The notes beneath the pieces are model-generated. The model saw only the letters and a list, made by a program, of their open reading frames with translations, had not been told where the DNA came from and ran no database searches. Positions 45,177-58,021 of a stretch of DNA of 64,000 nt are shown in pieces (position 1 is the stretch's first letter; every line of letters starts with the position of its first letter). This stretch comes from Streptomyces huiliensis (GTDB taxonomy: Bacteria > Actinomycetota > Actinomycetes > Streptomycetales > Streptomycetaceae), in contig NZ_JAIQLH010000004.1 of the NCBI RefSeq assembly GCF_020037025.1, forward strand, positions 89,669 to 153,668, written 5' to 3'. The position numbers were made by a program, and so were the translations under genes.

Positions 45177-45494
45177 TCAGTTCGCCGCCTCGAACGCCTC
45201 GTACACCTTCTTGGGGATCCGGCCGCGCGGCGGCACGTCCATGCCGTGCGAGCGGGCCCACGCCCGGACGGCCGCCGGGTCCGGCTCGACGGAGGTGCGG
45301 CGGTACGCCTTCCCGGAGCGGGAGCGCTTCCGGCCGGCGTCCAGGTAAGGCTCCAGGGCGTGCCGGAGTTTCTTCGCATTGGCGGTGCTGAGGTCGATCT
45401 CGTACGACTTGCCGTCGATGCCGAAGGTGACGGTCTCCGCGGCCTCGCCCCCGTCGATGTCATCAAAGAGCGTCACTACCACACGCTGCGCCAC
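45177..45494 (-). CDS. lsr2: Lsr2-family nucleoid-associated protein
   Basis: This 105-residue protein has an N-terminal dimerisation domain (VVVTLFDDIDGGEAAETVTF, then YEIDLSTANAKKLRHALEPY) and a C-terminal AT-hook-like DNA-binding domain (AVRAWARSHGMDVPPRGRIP, with the RGR minor-groove motif). Lsr2 proteins bridge and silence AT-rich DNA. It resembles the Lsr2 paralogue that Streptomyces carries near purSQL. The GTG start has AAAGGA 9 nt upstream. The gene ends 227 bp from the tRNA cluster and is divergent from purS. Confidence 0.93.
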   Translation of the reverse strand: MAQRVVVTLFDDIDGGEAAETVTFGIDGKSYEIDLSTANAKKLRHALEPYLDAGRKRSRSGKAYRRTSVEPDPAAVRAWARSHGMDVPPRGRIPKKVYEAFEAAN

Positions 45495-45811
45495 GGAATG
45501 GGTCCTTTCAGCCTGTACCGCCGCGCTGACCTGCGGCGATGCATGGGTTTAGGTGGTTCTCGGGCAATGCCTTTTCCGAGGTTCCGCAAAGGGTATTGCC
45601 TGACGGGGCCCAGTTAATTCCGTCCGCCCGCCCCGGTGCAATGGGAACCGTGTGGTCTTCCGGGGTTTTTCCCGGATTTTTTCGACGGGCGCCGATGGAG
45701 AGGCCGGGGTAAAGCGCCCGGACCGCCCGTGATATCTACCCGCGTAGATTTTCGGGGCGGGTACGCTGGCTTCACCGCTTCAGCTCACGCACCACACCAC
45801 CGGGAGTGCCA
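45495..45811. promoter_or_regulatory. Divergent lsr2 / purS control region
   Basis: This region is less GC-rich than its surroundings, with T-runs near 45664-45680. TACGCT (45762-45767) is a likely -10 box for purS. ATCTAC (45734-45739) and GTAGAT (45744-45749) form an inverted repeat over the matching -35 position, a candidate operator. The AT-richer patch could be a target of the adjacent Lsr2-like protein. Confidence 0.6.
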
Positions 45812-46057
45812 GTGGCACGCGTCGTAGTCGACGTCATGCTCAAGCCGGAGATCCTCGACCCGCAGGGGCAGGCGGTGCAGCGCGCGCTGCCACGCCTGGG
45901 CTTCGAGGGGATCGCCGACGTCCGTCAGGGCAAGCGATTTGAACTCGAGGTGGAGGGACCGGTCGACGACGCCGCCCTCGCCCGGATCCACGAGATGGCG
46001 GAAACGTTTCTCGCCAACACCGTGATCGAGGACTTCACCGTGCGGGTCGACTCGTGA
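45812..46057 (+). CDS. purS: FGAM synthase subunit PurS
   Basis: This 81-residue protein joins PurQ and PurL in the three-part FGAM synthase. [20 protein letters not shown] and [14 protein letters not shown] are the family signatures. GTG at 45812 is preferred over the in-frame GTG at 45806 because GGGAG sits 5 nt upstream. purQ starts inside its stop codon (GTGA), so the genes are coupled. Confidence 0.96.
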   Translation: MARVVVDVMLKPEILDPQGQAVQRALPRLGFEGIADVRQGKRFELEVEGPVDDAALARIHEMAETFLANTVIEDFTVRVDS

Positions 46058-46730
46058 CCGCACGTGTAGGGGTCGTCACCTTCCCCGGCACCCTCGACGA
46101 CCGCGACACCCAGCGCGCCGTCCGCATCGCCGGCCTGGAGCCCGTACCCCTCTGGCACCGCGACAAGGACCTCCACCAGGTCGACGCGGTCGTCCTGCCC
46201 GGCGGCTTCTCGTACGGCGACTACCTGCGGGCCGGTGCCATCTCCCGCTTCTCGCCGGTGATGGAGACCGTTATCGAGCAGGCGAAGGGCGGCCTGCCCG
46301 TCCTCGGCATCTGCAACGGCTTCCAGGTCCTCACCGAGACCCACCTGCTGCCCGGCGCGATGCTCCGCAACAACCACCTGCACTTCATCTGCCGGGACCA
46401 GAAGCTCCGCGTCGAGAACGCGGACACCGCCTGGACGGCCGACTACGAAGCGGGCCAGGAGATCTCCGTCCCGCTGAAGAACATCGACGGCCGCTACGTG
46501 GCCGACGAGCGGACCCTGGACGAGCTGGAGGCCGAGGGCCGGGTGGTCTTCCGCTACCTGGACGGCAACCCCAACGGCTCGCTCCGTGACATCGCCGGCA
46601 TCACCAACGCCGCCGGCAACGTCGTCGGCCTGATGCCGCACCCCGAGCACGCGGTCGAGCCGCTGATCGGCACGGGCCGCACCGACGGCCTCGGTTTCTT
46701 CACGTCGATCCTCAAGAAGCTGGTCACGTC

Positions 46731-46734
<4 letters not shown>
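46054..46734 (+). CDS. purQ: FGAM synthase glutaminase subunit PurQ
   Basis: This 226-residue class I glutamine amidotransferase feeds ammonia to Pur[15 protein letters not shown] is the N-terminal signature, [10 protein letters not shown] has the nucleophile Cys, and [10 protein letters not shown] has the triad His and Glu. It overlaps purS by 4 nt and purL by 4 nt. Confidence 0.97.
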
Positions 46735-48980
<2,246 letters not shown>

Positions 48981-48990
48981 GGGGTCCCCA

Positions 48991-49265
48991 GCCCCGCCCC
49001 TTCACTGTTTCTTGCGGGGGCCCGGCCCCCGCACCCCCGAAACCGCGCTCCGCGCGGTTGTCCTCAAACGCCGGACAGGCTGAGAGTGCCCGCTCGGGCA
49101 CCATGCAGCCCGTCCGGCGTTTGAGGACCTCGCGGCGAAGCCGCGATGCCGGGGGCCGGGCCGGTCGCAATCCAGCCCGGCCGGCGTTTGAGGACGAGCG
49201 GCGGAGCCGCGATCAGGGGGTCTGGGGCGCAGCCCCAGGAATCGGCGAAGGGGTGGGACCGGGGC
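48991..49265. repeat. Dispersed intergenic repeat, copy 4 (three core units)
   Basis: The largest copy in the window has three 23-nt cores. GTCCTCAAACGCCGGACAGG begins at 49060, its inverted partner runs 49106-49128 (one mismatch), and a third at 49173-49195 has GGCCGGCGTTTGAGGAC. The right 53 bp (49213-49265) also encode the C-terminus of the opposing MFS gene. Confidence 0.88.
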
Positions 49266-50718
49266 TCGACTCCTCGGTGGCCGCACCCCGCGGCAGCCGC
49301 AGCGCGAAGACGAACGCAAGCACCATCGCCCCCGCCGCGCACAGGAACACCACGTCCACCGCGGACGTGAACGCCTCGACCGCATCGGCGCGTTCGGCCC
49401 CGCGCAGGGCGGAGAGGCCACTCGTCGTCCCACCCGGCCCCTCCGCCGCGTACACACGAGCAAGCACCGTCCCGAACACCGCCGTGCCCAAAGCACTGCC
49501 GAGCGTCTGGAAGAAGCGGATCCCGGTCGTGGCGACGCCGAGCCGCCGCGGCGGCACAGCCTGCTGCGTCATGGCGATGAGCTGCCCCAGAAGCTGCCCG
49601 AAACCGACGCCGAGCAGCAGCATCTCGCCCCGTACGGCCCACAGGTCCGTCCCCGTACCGGACAGCGCCAGCAGTCCCATGGCGACGGCGGAGCAGGCCG
49701 ACCCGGAGAGCACGGTGGTGCGCGGCGCCCAGCCGAGCCGGGCGGTGAGCAGGCCGACGGCGGTCAGGCCGAGGGCCAGCGGGAGCATGAAGAGGCTCGC
49801 GGCGGTCGGCTCGATGCCCCGGGCGATCTGCAGGTAGAGCATCACGTAGACGATCGAGCCCATGAAGGCCACCCCGGAGAGGGCCTGCACGGCGTAGGCG
49901 AGGCGTACGGTCCGGATGCGGAACAGGCTGGGCGGGAGCACGGGTTCGGCCGCCGTGGCCTGCCGCCACAGGAACAGCGCCAGCAGCACCACCGCTCCGC
50001 CGATGAGCCCGAGGATCACCGGGGAGCCCCAGCCGTGTTCCCGGCCGCCCCACTCGGTGACCAGCAGCAGCGCGGTGGAGAAGGCGGCGGCCAGCGCGGC
50101 CCCGAGGTAGTCGACGCGGTGCCGGACGCCGGGCGCGGGGAGGCGGAGGACCACCGCGGCGACTACCAGCACGGCGACGCCGATGGGCAGGTTGACGTAG
50201 AAGATCCAGCGCCAGTCGGCGTGGTCGGCGAGGTACGCGCCGAGCAGCGGGCCCAGGGCCATGCCGGCCCCGGCGACCAGCCCGCCGACGGCGGAGCCCT
50301 TGGCGGCGCCCTTCTTCGCGGGGTCCTTCAGCTGGGCGATGACGACCATGGTGACGCTCATCAGCCCGCCGCCGCCGACGCCTTGGACGGCCCGGAAGAC
50401 GATGAGCCACTCCATCGAGCCGGCCGCGCCGCAGAGCGCCGAGCCCGCGAGGAAGACCGCGATCGCGCCCAGGAAGACCCGCTTGGCCCCGAGGGTGTCG
50501 CAGAGCTTGCCGTACAGCGGCAGGGCGGCCGTGGCCGCGAGGGCGAACGCGGTGATGAGCCAGGGGATGCGGTCGATGCCGTGGGCCGGGTCGAGGTCCT
50601 CGGCGATCGGGACGGTGACGGCCGAGACGATGTTCTGGTCGAGGACGGCCAGCAGCATCGTGACGAGGCAGACGACGAAGCCGGTCCGCCGCCGGGCGGC
50701 GGTCATGGGTGCGGTCAT
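49213..50718 (-). CDS. MFS drug exporter, DHA2 (EmrB/QacA) type, C-terminus supplied by repeat
   Basis: This 501-residue exporter has about 14 helices. The first carries LLAVLDQNIVSAVTVPIAED, followed by PLYGKLCDTLGAKRVF (motif A) and FRAVQGVGGGGLMSVTMVV (motif C region). The last 17 codons (SPGPTPSPIPGAAPQTP) lie inside repeat copy 4, so the original stop has been replaced or the tail extended. It is divergent from a TetR gene with a 79-bp spacer, the usual arrangement of a repressor with its pump. The start ATG has only weak Shine-Dalgarno pairing. Confidence 0.92.
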   Translation of the reverse strand: MTAPMTAARRRTGFVVCLVTMLLAVLDQNIVSAVTVPIAEDLDPAHGIDRIPWLITAFALAATAALPLYGKLCDTLGAKRVFLGAIAVFLAGSALCGAAGSMEWLIVFRAVQGVGGGGLMSVTMVVIAQLKDPAKKGAAKGSAVGGLVAGAGMALGPLLGAYLADHADWRWIFYVNLPIGVAVLVVAAVVLRLPAPGVRHRVDYLGAALAAAFSTALLLVTEWGGREHGWGSPVILGLIGGAVVLLALFLWRQATAAEPVLPPSLFRIRTVRLAYAVQALSGVAFMGSIVYVMLYLQIARGIEPTAASLFMLPLALGLTAVGLLTARLGWAPRTTVLSGSACSAVAMGLLALSGTGTDLWAVRGEMLLLGVGFGQLLGQLIAMTQQAVPPRRLGVATTGIRFFQTLGSALGTAVFGTVLARVYAAEGPGGTTSGLSALRGAERADAVEAFTSAVDVVFLCAAGAMVLAFVFALRLPRGAATEESSPGPTPSPIPGAAPQTP

Positions 50719-50797
50719 GGGAGACAGCCTGGAGCATGAATGTGTACCCGGTCAATTCTTCATCCCGACCAAAAGTTCATCCTGGTATAGTCCTGCC

Positions 50798-51451
50798 ATG
50801 ACGCAAGGGCAGCCGGGGCTGCGGGAACGCAAGAAGCTCCAGACCCGCCGCAAGCTGATGCAGGTCGCCGTCGAACTCTTCGAGGAGCGCGGCTACGACA
50901 AGGTCTCGGTCGCCGAGATCGCCGCCGCGGCGGACGTCTCGAAGATGACCGTCTTCAACTACTGCGGCAGCAAAGAGGACATCCTCGTCGGCGCGCTGGA
51001 GGACCACGTCGACGACGTCGCCCGGGCGGTGCGCGAGCGCGCGCCCGGCGAGTCCGTGGTGCACGCGGTGCGACGGCAGTTCCTCGCCTACGTCGACGCC
51101 TCCGAACCGGCGGTCGGCATGTGCGACGACCCCTTCGTCCTCCGGCTGCGCCGGCTCATCGTCGAGACCCCCGTCCTGCTCGCCCGCGCCCGGGAGATCG
51201 CCCACCGCAGCGAGCGGCTGCTGGCCGAGGAACTGGCCGCCGTCGGCGACCCGGCCATGGCCCACATCGTCGCCGGGCAGATCATCGGCCTGCGGTACTC
51301 CCTCGTCGCCCTCAACCAGCGCCGCCTGCTGGCCGGGGAGCCCGCCGCCTCCTTCGCCGGCGAGGCCAGGGCGCTGGCGCAACGGGCGTTCGACACGCTC
51401 GAATTCGGCCTCGGCGACTACGGAGCGGTACGGCCGGACACGGCCGGCTGA
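50798..51451 (+). CDS. TetR-family repressor of the adjacent exporter
   Basis: This 217-residue regulator has an N-terminal TetR helix-turn-helix ([20 protein letters not shown], then [20 protein letters not shown]) and an acyl/drug-binding-type C-terminal domain. TATAGT (50786-50791) lies 6 nt before the ATG, which suggests a leaderless mRNA. In the 79-bp divergent spacer TTCATCC occurs twice and ATGAA...TTCAT forms an imperfect dyad; one of these may be its operator. Typical role: it binds the spacer until an exported compound releases it. Confidence 0.92.
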   Translation: MTQGQPGLRERKKLQTRRKLMQVAVELFEERGYDKVSVAEIAAAADVSKMTVFNYCGSKEDILVGALEDHVDDVARAVRERAPGESVVHAVRRQFLAYVDASEPAVGMCDDPFVLRLRRLIVETPVLLARAREIAHRSERLLAEELAAVGDPAMAHIVAGQIIGLRYSLVALNQRRLLAGEPAASFAGEARALAQRAFDTLEFGLGDYGAVRPDTAG

Positions 51452-51494
51452 CCAGGGCGGGCCCCCGCTCGCCCGCGCTGGTTACGCTCGGTCC

Positions 51495-52328
51495 ATGACC
51501 GCCGCGCAGCGCAAGCCGAAGACCCGCAGCTACGACCCCGCCAAGGTGCGGGCCGCCCTGGACGGCCAGTTGGACGCCCTGCGACGAGCGGTGAGCACCC
51601 TCTGCGAGGGCCCCGACGCGGCCGCGGCGCTGGCCCGGCCCACCCGGCTGGGCGACTGGACGGTCCGCGACCTGATCGCCCACCTCGCCATCGCGCTGGA
51701 GTCCCTGCCCGGCCGCCTCGCCGAGCCCGCGCCCGACCCCGCCGCGCCCCGCGTGGGCCTGCGGGACTTCCTCGCCGGCATGCGGACCGGGGAGTCGGCC
51801 GTCGCGGCCGCGGCGACCGCCGAGTCGCACACGCTGGGTGACGAACCGGCCGCCGTCGCGGCCCGGTTGGACGAGGCGGCCGCCCGGCTCTCCGCCGCCG
51901 TCGCGGCCGCCGATCCGGCCGCGCCGCTCGCCACCGTGCTCGGCCCCGCGACCGTCGCGGACTACACGCTCACCCGCCTGCTGGAAGCCGTCGTCCACGC
52001 CGACGACCTCGCCGCGGCCACCGGCGTCCCCGTCGCCCACGACCGGCAGGCCCTGGCCACCGTCACCCGGATGCTCGCCGACGCGCTGGCCGTCGCGGCG
52101 CCCGGCGGCTCCGTGGAGGTCCGGATCCCGCCCTTCGCCGTCGTCCAGTGCGTCGCGGGCCCCCGGCACACCCGCGGCACCCCGCCGAACGTTGTCGAGA
52201 CCGACCCGCTGACCTGGATCCGGCTGGCCTCCGGCCGCGCGGACTGGGCCGCCGCCGTCGAGGACGCGCTGGTCAGCGCGAGCGGCGAACGGGCGGATCT
52301 GTCCGGACAACTCCCTTTGTTCGGCTGA
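51495..52328 (+). CDS. Maleylpyruvate isomerase / DinB-like mycothiol-dependent family protein
   Basis: The 277-residue protein has an N-terminal four-helix DinB-like domain: [33 protein letters not shown], read in parts, contains the metal-ligand His of [11 protein letters not shown] and a second His in [13 protein letters not shown]-terminal SCP2/sterol-carrier-like domain follows ([17 protein letters not shown]). The class uses mycothiol or binds small hydrophobic ligands; the substrate is unknown. TACGCT lies 6 nt before the ATG, suggesting a leaderless transcript. The neighbourhood with purF is conserved as I remember it. Confidence 0.82.
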   Translation: MTAAQRKPKTRSYDPAKVRAALDGQLDALRRAVSTLCEGPDAAAALARPTRLGDWTVRDLIAHLAIALESLPGRLAEPAPDPAAPRVGLRDFLAGMRTGESAVAAAATAESHTLGDEPAAVAARLDEAAARLSAAVAAADPAAPLATVLGPATVADYTLTRLLEAVVHADDLAAATGVPVAHDRQALATVTRMLADALAVAAPGGSVEVRIPPFAVVQCVAGPRHTRGTPPNVVETDPLTWIRLASGRADWAAAVEDALVSASGERADLSGQLPLFG

Positions 52329-52442
52329 GTACCCGTGCGTCCGAACCCGCTGCCGCGTGACGGGGCGTCGCTGTCCGTGGTGTGAGCCATCCCCGGTCGT
52401 CCCCGGTTCGGATGAACCTCGTCCCTGCCATAGACTCGAGGT

Positions 52443-53960
52443 GTGCCTCGTGGTGACGGACGACTCAACCACGACCTGCTCCCCGGCGAGAAGGGCCCCC
52501 AGGACGCTTGCGGCGTCTTCGGTGTCTGGGCGCCGGGTGAAGAGGTCGCCAAACTCACCTATTTCGGGCTGTATGCGCTGCAGCACCGTGGACAGGAGTC
52601 CGCGGGCATCGCGGTGAGCAACGGCTCCCAGATCCTGGTCTTCAAGGACATGGGCCTGGTCTCCCAGGTCTTCGACGAGACCTCCCTCGGCTCACTGAGC
52701 GGCCATATCGCCGTGGGCCACGCCCGGTACTCCACCACCGGGGCCTCGGTGTGGGAGAACGCCCAGCCGACCTTCCGCGCGACCGCCCACGGCTCCATCG
52801 CCCTCGGTCACAACGGCAACCTGGTCAACACGGCCGAGCTGGCCGAGATGGTCGCCGCGCTGCCGCGCGACGGCGGCCGGGCCACCCAGGTCGCCGCGAC
52901 CAACGACACGGACCTGGTCACCGCCCTGCTCGCCGGCCAGACGGACGACGACGGCAAGCCGCTGACCGTCGAGGAGTCGGCCGCCAAGGTCCTCCCCGCC
53001 GTCCAGGGCGCCTTCTCGCTCGTCTTCATGGACGAGCACACGCTCTACGCCGCCCGCGACCCGCAGGGCATCCGCCCGCTGGTCCTCGGCCGGCTGGAGC
53101 GCGGCTGGGTGGTCGCCTCCGAGACCGCCGCCCTGGACATCGTGGGCGCGGCGTTCGTCCGCGAGGTCGAGCCCGGCGAGCTCGTCGCCATCGACGAGAA
53201 CGGCGTCCGGACCAGCCGGTTCGCCGAGGCCCGCCCCAAGGGCTGCGTCTTCGAGTACGTCTACCTCGCGCGCCCCGACACCGACATCGCGGGCCGCAAC
53301 GTCTACCTCTCCCGGGTGGAGATGGGCCGCCGGCTCGCCGCCGAGGCCCCGGCCGAGGCCGACCTGGTCATAGCGACCCCGGAGTCCGGCACCCCGGCCG
53401 CCGTCGGCTACGCCGAGGCCAGCGGGATCCCTTACAGCGCGGGCCTGGTCAAGAACAGCTACGTCGGCCGGACCTTCATCCAGCCCAGCCAGACCATCCG
53501 CCAGCTGGGCATCCGGCTGAAGCTCAACCCGCTGAAGGAGGTCATCCGCGGCAAGCGCCTGGTCGTCGTGGACGACTCCATCGTCCGCGGGAACACCCAG
53601 CGCGCCCTCGTCCGGATGCTCCGCGAGGCCGGCGCCGCCGAGGTCCACATCCGGATCTCGTCCCCGCCGATCAAGTGGCCCTGCTTCTTCGGCATCGACT
53701 TCGCCACCCGCGCCGAGCTGATCGCCAACGGCATGACGGTCGACGAGATCGGCAAGTCCCTCGGCGCCGACTCCCTGGCGTACATCTCCATCGACGGCAT
53801 GATCGAGGCGACCGCCATCCCCAAGGGGAACCTCTGCCGCGCCTGCTTCGACGGCGAGTACCCGATGGACCTGCCCGACCCCGAGCTGCTCGGCAAGCAC
53901 CTGCTGGAGACCGAGCTCGCAGGCGGCCACGACGCCGCGGACGCCCTGCGCCGCCCGTAA
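52443..53960 (+). CDS. purF: Amidophosphoribosyltransferase
   Basis: This 505-residue enzyme performs the first step of purine synthesis, from PRPP and glutamine to phosphoribosylamine. The Cys of DACGVFGVW is the glutaminase nucleophile exposed after propeptide removal. ALQHRGQESAGIAVSNG, VVVDDSIVRGNTQRALVR (PRPP loop) and late Cys residues (KWPCFFGID, LCRACFDGEYP) point to the iron-sulfur form. The GTG is 6 nt after TAGACT (52431-52436), so the mRNA is likely leaderless. purM follows after 28 nt in the same operon. Confidence 0.97.
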   Translation: MPRGDGRLNHDLLPGEKGPQDACGVFGVWAPGEEVAKLTYFGLYALQHRGQESAGIAVSNGSQILVFKDMGLVSQVFDETSLGSLSGHIAVGHARYSTTGASVWENAQPTFRATAHGSIALGHNGNLVNTAELAEMVAALPRDGGRATQVAATNDTDLVTALLAGQTDDDGKPLTVEESAAKVLPAVQGAFSLVFMDEHTLYAARDPQGIRPLVLGRLERGWVVASETAALDIVGAAFVREVEPGELVAIDENGVRTSRFAEARPKGCVFEYVYLARPDTDIAGRNVYLSRVEMGRRLAAEAPAEADLVIATPESGTPAAVGYAEASGIPYSAGLVKNSYVGRTFIQPSQTIRQLGIRLKLNPLKEVIRGKRLVVVDDSIVRGNTQRALVRMLREAGAAEVHIRISSPPIKWPCFFGIDFATRAELIANGMTVDEIGKSLGADSLAYISIDGMIEATAIPKGNLCRACFDGEYPMDLPDPELLGKHLLETELAGGHDAADALRRP

Positions 53961-53988
53961 GAACGACACGAAAGATCTCGAGACCCAC

Positions 53989-55077
<1,089 letters not shown>

Positions 55078-55097
55078 CCGGGCCCGGGCAGCACAGA

Positions 55098-55128
55098 ACC
55101 CGGTCCGGGGCGAGGCCCCGGACCGGGT
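55098..55128. terminator. Bidirectional terminator, purM / DUF3073
   Basis: ACCCGGTCCGGGGC and GCCCCGGACCGGGT form perfect 14-bp arms with a GAG loop between convergent genes. Confidence 0.9.
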
Positions 55129-55145
55129 CGGAGAAAGCTATCGCG

Positions 55146-55403
55146 TCAAGCGCGGCGACGGTAGACGGACTGGCCGGACGCCTGGTGCTCGTCCTCGTCG
55201 TCCTCGTCGTTGTAACGCGCCGCGTACTGAGCGTACGGGTCGTCGTCCAGCTCATCGTCGAGTGGCGGCTCGCTCTTCGGCGGCTGCTTCGTCGGCGATG
55301 CGCCCAGCTCATCGGCCAGGCGTGAGAGGTCGGTCCCACCGCTGTTGTACTTCAGCTGGCGGGCGACCTTTGTCTGCTTGGCCTTGGCCCGGCCGCGCCC
55401 CAT
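55146..55403 (-). CDS. DUF3073 family protein
   Basis: This 85-residue protein begins MGRGRAKAKQTKVARQLKY, a basic head typical of DUF3073, and continues with an acidic, probably disordered stretch (PPLDDELDDDPYAQYAARYN) and a short tail ending in RRRA. The head could bind RNA or DNA. Function unknown; the family is actinobacterial and usually sits beside purM. It converges on purM. Confidence 0.93.
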   Translation of the reverse strand: MGRGRAKAKQTKVARQLKYNSGGTDLSRLADELGASPTKQPPKSEPPLDDELDDDPYAQYAARYNDEDDEDEHQASGQSVYRRRA

Positions 55404-55772
55404 GGCTCGACCCCCTCAATTACGGGGCTCGACGGCCCCAGAGTCTTGACACGCGTTCACTGTCATGAGTCAGAGCGGATTCCCGCAGAGGAATCCGGCC
55501 TGTAGGACTTCAACGGTACCTGCTTCCGCGGCCATACGGTACGTCGCCCGCATGACGTGCCACGGAGCACAACCTTAGGGGCGCCCCGTCCCCGCTGGTC
55601 AGCTGCGATTTTAACCCGTCCCGGGCGGCGACCCGCCGAGGGGTGGTGAGGGATGTCTCCCTTGTCGTCCCCCACCGCCCCCGGCGGTCCGCTCTGTCGG
55701 GACCACTGTGCGGACCCCGACCACCCGAGCGGACCGGGACCCGCGCCGGCTACGTCCCCGCCGTCCCTGGCG
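55404..55772. other. Gap between vdh and DUF3073
   Basis: CGGATTCC (55477-55484) and GGAATCCG (55491-55498) form an 8-bp hairpin about 75 nt upstream of the DUF3073 start, probably in its leader or promoter. The remaining part is GC-rich with local T-runs near 55608-55615. No gene is supported. Confidence 0.45.
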
Positions 55773-56906
55773 TCACTGCCGTACCTGACGCGGCACCCCG
55801 GCCGAACCGGTCCCGCGCGCCTCCGCCATCCGCTGCTCGGCGAGCCGGTCGGCCGCCGCCGCGGGCGGGATGCCGTCCGCCGCCGCCCGCTCGAATATGG
55901 CCAGCGTGGTGTCGTAGATCTTCGCCGCCTTGGCCTTCGCCCGGTCGAAGTCGAAGCCCTTGAGCTCCTCCGCGACCTGGATGACGCCGCCGGCGTTCAC
56001 CACGTAGTCCGGCGCGTAGAGGATGCCGCGGTCGGCGAGGTCCTTCTCCACCCCCGGGTGCGCGAGCTGGTTGTTGGCCGCACCGCAGACGACGGTCGCC
56101 GTGAGGGCCGCCACCGTCTCGTCGTCCAGAGCGCCGCCGAGGGCGCAGGGCGCGTAGACGTCCAGCGGTGCGCGCACCAGGACGTCGACGTCCGAAACGG
56201 CCGTGACCTGGGGGAACTTCTCGGTGATCGCCTCGACGGCGGCCTGCTTGACGTCGGTGACGACGACCTCCGCGCCGTCCTCGACCAGGTGCTGCACCAG
56301 GTAGCGCCCGACCTTGCCGATCCCGGCGACGCCGACCCGCCGGCCGCGCAGCGTGGGCTCGCCCCACTGGACGCGCGCCGCGGCCCGCATGCCCTGGAAG
56401 ACGCCGAACGCGGTGAGCACGGACGAGTCGCCGGCGCCGCCGTTCTCGGGGGAGCGGCCGGTGGTCCAGCGGCACTCGCGGGCGACGACGTCCATGTCCC
56501 GCACGTACGTGCCGACGTCGCACGCGGTGACATAGCGGCCGCCGAGAGAGGCCACGAACCGTCCGTAGGCGAGCAGGAGTTGCTCGGTCTTGATCGCGTC
56601 CGGGTCGCCGATGATCACGGCCTTTCCGCCGCCGTGCTCCAGACCCGCCAGCGCGTTCTTGTACGACATGCCGCGCGCGAGGTTGAGGGCGTCGCGGACG
56701 GCCTCCTCCTCGGAGGCGTAGGCGTGGAAGCGGGTGCCGCCGAGCGCCGGGCCCAGGGCGGTGGAGTGGAGGGCGATCACGGCCTTGAGGCCGGTCTCGC
56801 GGTCCTGGCAGAGCACGACCTGCTCGTGCCCGCCGAGTTCGGAGCCGAACAGGGTGTGCAGCACGCTCTCGGACTCGGCTGGGGAGGTGGGACGTACGTC
56901 AGTCAC
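55773..56906 (-). CDS. vdh: Valine/leucine dehydrogenase
   Basis: This 377-residue NAD-dependent branched-chain amino acid dehydrogenase deaminates valine and leucine. [20 protein letters not shown] contains the catalytic Lys of [20 protein letters not shown] follows, and [19 protein letters not shown] is the NAD-binding GxGxxG. In Streptomyces this enzyme supplies precursors for macrolides. The GTG at 56906 has GGAG 8 nt upstream. A five-codon frame (MESPP) ends within its start codon as TGA. Divergent from the gene at 57109. Confidence 0.95.
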   Translation of the reverse strand: MTDVRPTSPAESESVLHTLFGSELGGHEQVVLCQDRETGLKAVIALHSTALGPALGGTRFHAYASEEEAVRDALNLARGMSYKNALAGLEHGGGKAVIIGDPDAIKTEQLLLAYGRFVASLGGRYVTACDVGTYVRDMDVVARECRWTTGRSPENGGAGDSSVLTAFGVFQGMRAAARVQWGEPTLRGRRVGVAGIGKVGRYLVQHLVEDGAEVVVTDVKQAAVEAITEKFPQVTAVSDVDVLVRAPLDVYAPCALGGALDDETVAALTATVVCGAANNQLAHPGVEKDLADRGILYAPDYVVNAGGVIQVAEELKGFDFDRAKAKAAKIYDTTLAIFERAAADGIPPAAAADRLAEQRMAEARGTGSAGVPRQVRQ

Positions 56907-57108
56907 GGTGGTGACTCCATATGTCTCGCGCTTCGCCCTCCCGGGGGTGGGGGAGGGCCGGTTGGCACGAGGGTAGGGCCTGACGGCCCCGCGTAAGGGT
57001 GCGGTGCCGAGGATCACTCTCCCGGGCCCCCGTCCCGTGGGACGATTCGCTCCGTACGGGGAGGTCCGCACGGCTCCCCGAGGTGTCCTGCTGCTTGAGG
57101 GAGCGAGC

Positions 57109-57978
57109 GTGGGTCTGGCGTCGTCGGTCACCGTCCCGTACGCGGCCTATCTGCGGGTCTACGAGCCGCTGAGCGCCTTCCCGCGGGCCGAGCGCCGGTA
57201 CTGGGAGGAGTACGCCCGGCGCGCGACGCTCCCCACCGCGCAGGACGAACTCCGCCGGTCGCTCGCGGACTTGCTGCCCACGCCGCCGGTGGCGGTCCCC
57301 GTGCACGAGAGCGGCGACGCGTTCGTGGCGGTCCGCGACGGCGTCGTCTGTGTCTGCCCCTGGCGCACCCGGCTGCGCGGCTGGCTGGCGCTGGAGGAGC
57401 TCGCCGAGCGGTTCCCCGCCCCGGTGCTCGACGCGGTGCTGCCGCCGGTGGTGCGGCGCCAGGCCGAGGCGGACTACGCGCGGTGGCTGGAGCGCAACCC
57501 CGACGCCCGGCCGTGGATCAGGACGGCCACCTGGCAGGTGCCGCTGCGCTGGTTCGTACTCTTCTCCGACGAGGAACGCGAGTACGGCAAGGCGTCGGAG
57601 GCGGCCGGCGGCTCCGGCGGCCCGGTGCGGGAGGGGCTGGTGCTCCGCTACCGGACGGCGATGGTGGAGGCCCGGCGGCGGGTGGCCCGCGGGCTGCGCA
57701 CGCTGCGGGACGCCATCGAGGAGGGCCCGCTGATCGACGGCCTGGTGGACGTGGGCAGGTGGCTGGAAGAGTTCCATCCGCGGTCCCTCGTGGAGCTGGA
57801 CTACGGCGGGCTGGTGCATATGGTGCCGGAGGCACGGCTCGCCGACGACCGCTCCGCGGCGGACACGGCGGAGGGCCTGGCCGCGCTCCGGGCCGGGGAC
57901 GGCGTCCGGGCGGGCGAGGTGTACGAGCGGCTGACGGAGCGTTGGCGCGCGGTGCGGGACCGCCAGTTCGCGAACTGA
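57109..57978 (+). CDS. Conserved protein of unknown function
   Basis: I recognise no domain. The 289-residue protein starts at GTG 57109, behind GAGGGAG; the frame is open to 57004. The N-terminal [19 protein letters not shown] and [19 protein letters not shown] are followed by [40 protein letters not shown] and a late [21 protein letters not shown]. It is helical and charged, without signal peptide or membrane segment. It sits between vdh and bldC, a conserved place in Streptomyces as far as I remember. It probably has a cytoplasmic role. Confidence 0.78.
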   Translation: MGLASSVTVPYAAYLRVYEPLSAFPRAERRYWEEYARRATLPTAQDELRRSLADLLPTPPVAVPVHESGDAFVAVRDGVVCVCPWRTRLRGWLALEELAERFPAPVLDAVLPPVVRRQAEADYARWLERNPDARPWIRTATWQVPLRWFVLFSDEEREYGKASEAAGGSGGPVREGLVLRYRTAMVEARRRVARGLRTLRDAIEEGPLIDGLVDVGRWLEEFHPRSLVELDYGGLVHMVPEARLADDRSAADTAEGLAALRAGDGVRAGEVYERLTERWRAVRDRQFAN

Positions 57979-58005
57979 CCGGCGCCGGCGGGGGATTAGG
58001 GATTC

Positions 58006-58021
58006 CAGGACCTAGGTCCTG
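58006..58021. promoter_or_regulatory. 16-bp perfect palindrome before bldC
   Basis: CAGGACCTAGGTCCTG is a perfect dyad 28 nt after the preceding stop and about 430 nt before bldC. It could be an operator or a short terminator. Confidence 0.5.

Noticed and set aside
44883..45617. Open frames with MTGIAHCAS-type peptides over the tRNA-Gly genes
   Set aside because: They are translations of tRNA sequence and its flanks, not proteins.
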